The notes under the pieces: model-generated
Told to the model about the DNA's origin: nothing
What the model saw: the letters and a program-made list of their open reading frames with translations, nothing else
The model's database searches: none
Translations under genes and position numbers: made by a program
Part shown: positions 14,730-19,774 of the stretch, one piece after another
Position numbering within the stretch: the stretch's first letter is position 1
Layout of the letters: each line of letters opens with the position of its first letter
Source of the DNA: an uncultured Rhodocyclaceae bacterium
Lineage (GTDB): Bacteria > Pseudomonadota > Gammaproteobacteria > Burkholderiales > Rhodocyclaceae
NCBI GenBank assembly: GCA_900549295.1
Contig: URNG01000054.1
Span: forward strand, 1 to 19,774
Direction: 5' to 3'
Length of the DNA stretch: 19,774 nucleotides

Positions 14730-15254
14730 TCAGATTTTTGCAGCCAGTTTCCGGTATTGGCCGCTGTGGAAGATGAGCGGTTCGCTGGCGGTGTGGGCAA
14801 AGTGTTCGACGCGGCCGATGAAAATCGTGTGGTCGCCGCTCAGGTGGCTGGTTTCGTTGGCGACGACGAAATGCGCGCAGCAATCGGCCAGCACCGGTGC
14901 ACCACCGGCGGCAGGCGTCCATTGCAGGCCGGCAAAACGGTCGACCGGCCAAGTGGCGAAGCGGTTGGATAAATCTTCCTGCGCCAGCGACAGGATGTTG
15001 ATTGCGTGGTGGCGGGCGGCCTGGAAAGCGGCGAGATTGTGGGAGCGGTTGTCCAGGCACCAGAGCACCAGCGGCGGGGTGAGCGATACGGCGGAGAAGG
15101 AATTGACCGTCAGGCCGATGGGTTCTCCGTCCGGATCGATTGCCGTGACCACCGCAATGCCGGTGGCAAACTGACCCAGCGCCTGGCGCAGGGCGCGGGC
15201 GTCGATTTCGGCAGCGACAGGGTTTGCGGGGGAAGGCGGGGCGCAATGGCTCAT
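14730..15254 (-). CDS. Flavin reductase-like FMN-binding protein
   Basis: A 174-residue flavin reductase/DIM6-NTAB family protein, related to the small reductase components (HpaC-type) that supply reduced FMN or FAD to monooxygenases. Visible signature: LRQALGQFATGIAVVTA, then IGLTVNSFSAVSLTPPLVLW and CLDNRSHNLAAFQAARHHAI, a late HFVVANETSHLSGDHTIFIG segment, and GRVEHF. I start it at ATG 15254; a TTG at 15269 would add five residues. No partner oxygenase is in the window, so the substrate pathway is unknown. It is transcribed towards the tRNA-Gly and divergently from mutY, whose possible upstream ATG would overlap its own start. Confidence 0.85.
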   Translation of the reverse strand: MSHCAPPSPANPVAAEIDARALRQALGQFATGIAVVTAIDPDGEPIGLTVNSFSAVSLTPPLVLWCLDNRSHNLAAFQAARHHAINILSLAQEDLSNRFATWPVDRFAGLQWTPAAGGAPVLADCCAHFVVANETSHLSGDHTIFIGRVEHFAHTASEPLIFHSGQYRKLAAKI

Positions 15255-15321
15255 GGGCAGCACAGGCAAGGGGCGAAAACCGCGTATTATCCTTCTTCGT
15301 TTTCCTCAAGTCGAATCAGAA

Positions 15322-16407
15322 TTGTCCGAGACAGATTTCTTCGCGCCCGCCATCGTGGCCTGGCAGCGTCAGGCAGGGCGGCGTGGCCTGCCCTGGCAGA
15401 ACACGCAGGACTCTTACCGCATCTGGCTGTCCGAAATCATGTTGCAGCAAACCCAGGTGGCGACGGTTATTCCTTATTACCAGCGTTTTCTGGCGCGTTT
15501 TCCCGATCTTGCCAGCCTTGCGGCGGCTTCCCTGGATGAAGTCATCGCCCACTGGGCCGGTTTGGGCTACTACGCCCGGGCGCGCAACCTGCATCGTTGC
15601 GCGCAGGAAATCATGGCTGCGCACGGCGGCAAGTTTCCCCACACGGCGGCGCAACTGGAGACGCTGCCCGGCATTGGCCGTTCCACGGCGGCGGCAATCG
15701 CGGCCTTTGCCTGGGCCGAGCGCGCCGCCATACTCGATGGCAATGTGAAGCGGGTCTTATGTCGCGTTTTCGGTATTGCCGACGATGTGTCCAAAGCGGC
15801 TGCCGGGCGGGCGCTGTGGGCGCGGGCCGAAGGTCTGCTGCCGCCTGCCGCCGACATGGCGAGCTATACGCAGGGCTTGATGGACCTGGGGGCGACCGTA
15901 TGCACGCGCCGCCAGCCCGATTGCGCCATCTGCCCCTTGTGCGCGCAGTGTGTGGCGCAGCGTGAAAACCGCCAGCATCTTTTGCCGGCGGCGCGCAGCC
16001 GGGCCAAAGCGCCCGAGCGCCGGGCCACGTTTTTTCTGGTCAGCGATGGTCGCGGCGTTTTGTTGGAACGCCGCCCGGCGCACGGCATCTGGGGCGGTTT
16101 GCTGGCGTTTCCGGAAGGCGAGGCGGCGCAGTTCCTGCCGCAGCTCGGCGTGGACGTCGTGGAGCTACGCCGGTTGCCGGCGCTACGCCATGTGTTCACC
16201 CATTTCGTGCTGCAACTCGAGCCGTTGCTCTGCCGTGTCAGCAGCCCGCCCCGACAGGCGCGGGAAGGCGGGCAATACTGGCTGCCGCTTGCCAGCGCTG
16301 CCCAGGCGGGCGTGCCGACGCCGGTGAAAAAATTGCTTGCGGCGCTGGCGGCAGAGGTGAATGGGGGTTCCCCGCCGTGTAATGAAGCTCAATCCTTGGC
16401 GGATTGA
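15322..16407 (+). CDS. mutY: Adenine DNA glycosylase MutY
   Basis: Removes adenine mispaired with 8-oxoguanine in base-excision repair. From the proposed TTG start at 15322 (361 aa): catalytic E38 in LSEIMLQQTQVATVIPYY, helix-hairpin-helix ETLPGIGRSTAAAIAAFAW (about 113-131), and D139 in ILDGNVKRVLCRVFG. A [4Fe-4S] cluster motif C194-x6-C201-x2-C204-x5-C210 follows. The C-terminal NUDIX-like 8-oxoG recognition domain starts near 230 (ATFFLVSDGRGVLLERRPAH, then GIWGGLLAFPEGE). An in-frame ATG at 15253 would add 23 residues unlike MutY and overlap the divergent flavin reductase, so I prefer TTG 15322. The 3' end overlaps the convergent coiled-coil gene by 19 bp. Confidence 0.93.
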   Translation: MSETDFFAPAIVAWQRQAGRRGLPWQNTQDSYRIWLSEIMLQQTQVATVIPYYQRFLARFPDLASLAAASLDEVIAHWAGLGYYARARNLHRCAQEIMAAHGGKFPHTAAQLETLPGIGRSTAAAIAAFAWAERAAILDGNVKRVLCRVFGIADDVSKAAAGRALWARAEGLLPPAADMASYTQGLMDLGATVCTRRQPDCAICPLCAQCVAQRENRQHLLPAARSRAKAPERRATFFLVSDGRGVLLERRPAHGIWGGLLAFPEGEAAQFLPQLGVDVVELRRLPALRHVFTHFVLQLEPLLCRVSSPPRQAREGGQYWLPLASAAQAGVPTPVKKLLAALAAEVNGGSPPCNEAQSLAD

Positions 16408-17021
16408 TCTGCGGGCACTGTGCTTTCTGCTTTTTTTCTCGCTGCTTTGGCGGCTTTCGCTTCGGCACGGGCTTTTTTCTTGGCGACGCGGGCTTCATGC
16501 TCGGCAAGTTTGCGCTGGTGCGCGGCCTGTTGTTCGGCGTTTTTCTGGAGGCGGGCGGCGGCCTCGGCGTCTTTGTCCTGCTGTTTTGCCTGGCGCAAGC
16601 CGCTCGCTTCTTGTGCGGCTGCTTCGTTTTCTGCGGCACGCTGGGGTAATTCGGCCGTACGGTTGGTGCGGCGCTCGGTTTTTTCTGCCATGCGGGCGTC
16701 GCGTTGTTCGCTTTTGACGGCGCGCTCGATGCGGTCGGCCTCGATTTCATGCTGGCGGTTTTCGCGGCGCACCAGCAGATGCTCGTCCTCGGCTTCCTTG
16801 ATGCAGGCGTTGACCTGGAATTTGTGCTGGCAGGCGGCTTTTGCACGCGCGAGTACCGCGTCGGCGGCTTCTAGCCTTTGTTTGCCTTCCGCGCGCAGGG
16901 TGGCCGCCTGAGCCAGGCGCGCGTCCCAATTGGCCGCGTCGGCTTGCGCGCCTAGCGGCATGAACAGAATGGCGCCGGTGAAGCTCAGCCCGGCAGCCAG
17001 CGATAGGGGTCGATTTGCCAT
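16389..17021 (-). CDS. Exported Ala/Lys/Glu-rich coiled-coil protein, function unknown
   Basis: A 210-residue protein with a signal peptide (SLAAGLSFTGAILFMPLGAQA, cleavage near AQA-DAA). A small cysteine pair follows (ACQHKFQVNAC, about 63-73). From about 80 to the end it is highly charged, rich in Ala, Glu, Gln, Arg and Lys in heptad-like spacing, so it is probably an extended coiled coil with a strongly basic C-terminus. I do not recognise a characterised family; such low-complexity proteins give misleading TolA- or histone-like matches. The start ATG 17021 lies 37 nt inside the upstream HD-GYP gene. A later start (MPLGAQ) would remove the signal peptide. Confidence 0.75.
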   Translation of the reverse strand: MANRPLSLAAGLSFTGAILFMPLGAQADAANWDARLAQAATLRAEGKQRLEAADAVLARAKAACQHKFQVNACIKEAEDEHLLVRRENRQHEIEADRIERAVKSEQRDARMAEKTERRTNRTAELPQRAAENEAAAQEASGLRQAKQQDKDAEAAARLQKNAEQQAAHQRKLAEHEARVAKKKARAEAKAAKAARKKAESTVPADQSAKD

Positions 17022-18193
17022 GTTTCTGGATTCTCGTAAGCAATGATTCTTTCTTCGTCGTGCGTAGCCAGATCGAGCATGTAGGGCTCGATGTAGGCGC
17101 GGCGCCGGGTGTCGAAAAAGACGCAGAGGAAGGGGGTGAGCAGGTTGGTTTCGTGTTGCTCCAGCACCACGCCCAGGCGGTCGTTGCTCAGCGAAACCAG
17201 CGAACCGCTGGGGTAGATGCCCACGGCGCGGATGAAGCTATGCACGAGCGCGGCGTCGAAATGATGGGCGCTCCATTCCAGGAGCTTGCGCAAGGCCAGC
17301 GTGGGCGGAATGCCTTTGTGGTAGACCCGGTTCGAGGTGATGGCGTCATATACATCGACGATGGCCGCCATTTTCCCGTACAGGGAAAGCCCGGGCGCGC
17401 TCAGGGCATGCGGGTAGCCTGAGCCGTCGAAGCGTTCGTGGTGCTCGGCGGTGACTTGCAAGGCAATGGCGCTGATGTGCGGCGTGTCGTGCAGCACGTC
17501 CAGTCCTTCATCGACGTGGCAGCGCATGCGGGCAAATTCGGCATCGCTCAACTTGCCCGGCTTGTTGAGGATTTGTTCGGCAATGCGCGCCTTGCCGATG
17601 TCGTGCAGCAGACCGCCCAGGCCCAGTTCACGGGCGGTGTCGCGGCTCAGGTCAAGGTGGCGGGCAAAGGCGGCGAGCAGGGCGGCAACGCTGACGGAGT
17701 GCTGGAAGGTGTATTCATCGTGGCGCTTCAGGCGCAGGATGGGCAGCAGGGCATCGCGATTGGCAAAGATGGAATCGACGATGCTCTCGACCATGGGCTC
17801 GGCCTGATCCACTTCGATCTGGCGTCCCAGACGGACGTCGTGCATCAGCTTGTGCACGATGCGATTGGCTTCGCCGCGCAGCCGCCGGGCGCGCACGGCT
17901 TCCACCTGTAGTGCCGTTCGCATGGGCGGGGGCGGTGCTTCTTGCGCGATTTGCTGCAGTTGCCGATCGAGCACCGCTTCCACTTCCCGCTGGGTGGGCG
18001 CGGTGTGCGCGTCGTCGCCGCGCGCAGTATCGATATAGAGTTCGCGGATGCCGTGGCGGGCGATTTTCTCCACTGTCGCCTGCTCGCCGACATGGAAGGT
18101 ATTGGTGAGGAAGGGATGATCGAGCCAGCCGCAGTTCAGATCGTGGATGAACATCCCGGGCCGTAACTGGTCGATACGGATCTTCTTGATCAT
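16985..18193 (-). CDS. HD-GYP domain c-di-GMP phosphodiesterase with DUF3391
   Basis: A 402-residue cytoplasmic protein predicted to hydrolyse c-di-GMP. The N-terminal DUF3391-type region (1-90) opens with IKKIRIDQLRPGMFIHDLNC and GWLDHPF. The HD-GYP domain covers about 155-340, with the HD pair H197-D198 in LLHDIGKARI, HHERFDGSGYP (251-261, both HHE and GYP intact) and KMAAIVDVYDAITSNR. Metal-binding motifs look complete, so it is probably active. Start ATG 18193 is chosen because the open frame upstream (to 18562) is the antisense of yheS. It is divergent from yheS with 40 bp between starts, and overlaps the coiled-coil gene downstream. Confidence 0.93.
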   Translation of the reverse strand: MIKKIRIDQLRPGMFIHDLNCGWLDHPFLTNTFHVGEQATVEKIARHGIRELYIDTARGDDAHTAPTQREVEAVLDRQLQQIAQEAPPPPMRTALQVEAVRARRLRGEANRIVHKLMHDVRLGRQIEVDQAEPMVESIVDSIFANRDALLPILRLKRHDEYTFQHSVSVAALLAAFARHLDLSRDTARELGLGGLLHDIGKARIAEQILNKPGKLSDAEFARMRCHVDEGLDVLHDTPHISAIALQVTAEHHERFDGSGYPHALSAPGLSLYGKMAAIVDVYDAITSNRVYHKGIPPTLALRKLLEWSAHHFDAALVHSFIRAVGIYPSGSLVSLSNDRLGVVLEQHETNLLTPFLCVFFDTRRRAYIEPYMLDLATHDEERIIAYENPETWQIDPYRWLPG

Positions 18194-18217
18194 GCGGGTG
18201 ATTCTAGCAGCGCCCGT

Positions 18218-18223
18218 TATAAT
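18218..18223 (+). promoter_or_regulatory. Candidate -10 of the yheS-like gene
   Basis: A perfect TATAAT lies 10 bp before ATG 18234, in the 40-bp divergent gap with the HD-GYP gene. No good -35 is seen at 17 bp. The transcript would be leaderless or nearly so. Confidence 0.35.
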
Positions 18224-18233
18224 CCGCCGCCTC

Positions 18234-19774
18234 ATGATCGCCTTACGCCAACTCACTTTCGCCCGCGCCGGCCGCCCTTTGGTGGTCGATGCCAGCCTGC
18301 AACTGCACGCTGGCTGGAAGGTGGGCGTGGTGGGGGCCAACGGCAGCGGCAAATCCAGCCTGTTTGCCCTGGTGGCGGGTGAATTGCACGCCGAATCCGG
18401 CGACCTCGAATTGCCGCCGAACTGGCAGATTGCCCGCGTCGCCCAGGAAACCCCCGCCCTACCGACGCTGGCGCTGGAATTCGTGCTTGATGGCGATAGC
18501 GAACTGCGCCGCGTCGAAAGCGATCTGCGCGCCGCCGAGATCAGCGGCGACGGCGAAGCCATTGGCCGCCTGCACGCTCTCTATGCCGACATCGACGGCT
18601 ACACCGCCAAGGCCCGCGCCGCCGAGGTGCTGCACGGTCTGGGTTTTAGCGATGCCGATTTCAGCCGCCCCGTGGCGGATTTTTCCGGCGGCTGGCGGGT
18701 GCGCCTCAACCTCGCCCGCGCCTTGTCTTGCCGCGCCGATCTGCTGCTCCTCGACGAGCCGACCAACCACCTCGATCTCGATGCCGTGCTGTGGCTGGAA
18801 AACTGGCTGAAAACCTCGCCGGCGACGCTCTTGCTGATTTCGCACGACCGCGATTTCCTCGATGCCGTGGTCGGCCACATCATCGCCATCGACCAGCAGC
18901 GCCTGAGCCTGACCAGCGGTGGCTATTCCGATTACGAAAAAGCCAAGGCCGCGCGGCTGGCGCAGCAGCAGGCCACTTTCGCCGCGCAGCAGCGGCAGAT
19001 CGCCCACCTCACCCGCTTCGTCGAACGTTTCAAAGCCAAGACGACCAAGGCGCGCCAGGCGCAGAGCCGGGTCAAGATGCTGGAACGCATGGAGGTAGTG
19101 GCGGCAGCGCACGTCGATTCGCCCTTCACCTTCAGCTTCCGCGCGCCGGACAACCTGCCCGATCCGCTTCTGGTGATCGAGGACGGCGCGGCGGGCTACG
19201 GCGAGCGCCGGATACTCTCCGACATCCGCCTCACCCTGCGCCCCGGCTGCCGCATCGGCCTGCTCGGGCGCAACGGCGCGGGCAAATCGACGCTCATCAA
19301 GCTCCTGGCTGGCACGCTGGCGCAGGCAAGCGGCGAGCGCAAGGAGGCCCGGACGCTCAACATCGGCTACTTCGCGCAGCATCAACTGGAACAGCTGCGC
19401 CCGGAAGAAAGCCCGCTCTGGCACCTGCAACACCAGGAACCGCTGACGCCGGAACAGGAATTGCGCGACTACCTGGGCGGCTTCGATTTTCGCGGCGACA
19501 TGGCGACCCGCCAAGTCGGGCCGTTCTCCGGCGGTGAGAAATCGCGCCTGGCCCTGGCGCTCCTGATCCGCCGCAAACCCAATCTGCTGCTCTTGGACGA
19601 GCCGACCAATCACCTCGACCTGGAAATGCGCGAGGCGCTCACCTTCGCCCTGCAGGATTACGAAGGCGGCATGGTCGTGGTGTCGCACGACCGCCATTTG
19701 CTACGCAGTTGCAGCGACGAACTATGGCTGGGGGGGGCGGGCCGCCGCGGCCGCCTCCCCCCCGTCCGGATCGG
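18234..19774 (+). CDS. yheS: YheS-like ABC-F ATPase, 3' end cut by window
   Basis: A cytoplasmic ABC-F protein of the ribosome-associated translation factor class, most like E. coli YheS. Two ABC domains are seen. The first has Walker A GANGSGKSS (34-42), signature FSGGWRVRLNLARAL and Walker B LLLLDEPTNHLDLDAV. A linker follows (FKAKTTKARQAQSRVKMLER). The second has GRNGAGKSTLIKLLAG, FSGGEKSRLALALL and LLLLDEPTNHLDLEMREAL, then VVVSHDRHLLRS. There are no TM segments. About 514 residues are present; the family is about 640, so the C-terminal extension is missing. The final 15 or so codons (from about 19728) become extremely GC-rich and stop resembling the family's LWLVxDGRVxPFDGDL. Confidence 0.93.
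   Translation, partial: MIALRQLTFARAGRPLVVDASLQLHAGWKVGVVGANGSGKSSLFALVAGELHAESGDLELPPNWQIARVAQETPALPTLALEFVLDGDSELRRVESDLRAAEISGDGEAIGRLHALYADIDGYTAKARAAEVLHGLGFSDADFSRPVADFSGGWRVRLNLARALSCRADLLLLDEPTNHLDLDAVLWLENWLKTSPATLLLISHDRDFLDAVVGHIIAIDQQRLSLTSGGYSDYEKAKAARLAQQQATFAAQQRQIAHLTRFVERFKAKTTKARQAQSRVKMLERMEVVAAAHVDSPFTFSFRAPDNLPDPLLVIEDGAAGYGERRILSDIRLTLRPGCRIGLLGRNGAGKSTLIKLLAGTLAQASGERKEARTLNIGYFAQHQLEQLRPEESPLWHLQHQEPLTPEQELRDYLGGFDFRGDMATRQVGPFSGGEKSRLALALLIRRKPNLLLLDEPTNHLDLEMREALTFALQDYEGGMVVVSHDRHLLRSCSDELWLGGAGRRGRLPPVRI

Noticed and set aside
18194..18562. N-terminal extension of the HD-GYP protein
   Set aside because: The extra 123 residues are low-complexity antisense of yheS; ATG 18193 begins the recognised DUF3391 region.
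18459..19697. 412-residue minus-strand open frame
   Set aside because: Antisense to the yheS-like gene with its two sets of ABC motifs; no own evidence.
1..19774. CRISPR array or retron msr-msd
   Set aside because: No short direct repeats with regular spacers are seen, and the RT is of the nitrilase-fused defence type with no retron-like inverted repeat and branching G arrangement upstream that I could identify.

Overview
The window looks like a high-GC betaproteobacterial chromosome, most likely Rhodocyclales or a near relative. That placement is an inference from strong G/C third-position bias, the set of c-di-GMP genes and the MutY/YheS-like sequences; no marker gene here settles it. A genomic island of about 12 kb interrupts the chromosome.

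Left chromosomal flank (1-2588): two genes on the minus strand. One is a periplasmic-sensor diguanylate cyclase (NMT1/THI5-like domain, TM, PAS, GGDEF). The other, downstream, is a CHASE2 protein cut by the window edge. Right chromosomal flank (14602-19774): an intact tRNA-Gly(CCC), a flavin reductase, mutY, a secreted coiled-coil protein, an HD-GYP phosphodiesterase and a yheS-like ABC-F ATPase running off the end.

Island (about 2589-14619): an 18-bp direct repeat marks its ends. One copy is the 3' end of the intact tRNA-Gly at 14602-14619; the other, at 2589-2606, lies immediately upstream of the diguanylate cyclase. A P4-type tyrosine integrase sits next to the tRNA, as expected for a tRNA-targeting element. 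Before integration the tRNA must have stood about 25 bp upstream of the cyclase on the same strand, so the island separated a probable tRNA-mRNA transcription unit. From left to right the island holds: a HipB/HipA toxin-antitoxin pair; a decayed partial second hipA; a large nested palindrome; an IS66-family element (2.35 kb, with tnpA frameshifted and tnpC apparently internally deleted); a TIR-domain gene and a giant reverse transcriptase-nitrilase gene; and the integrase.

The most interesting system is the minus-strand pair at 7907-12600. A 1251-residue protein carries an N-terminal reverse transcriptase (YVDD) and a C-terminal nitrilase-like domain, the architecture of UG1/DRT type 1 anti-phage RTs. 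It is followed by a DUF1883-TIR protein with the NADase-type glutamate. The 170-nt gap between the two genes contains interleaved inverted repeats that could fold as a pseudoknot. The whole pair is bracketed by near-identical 180-bp inverted repeats, which suggests a movable or invertible defence cassette inside the island. Function is inferred from domain architecture only.
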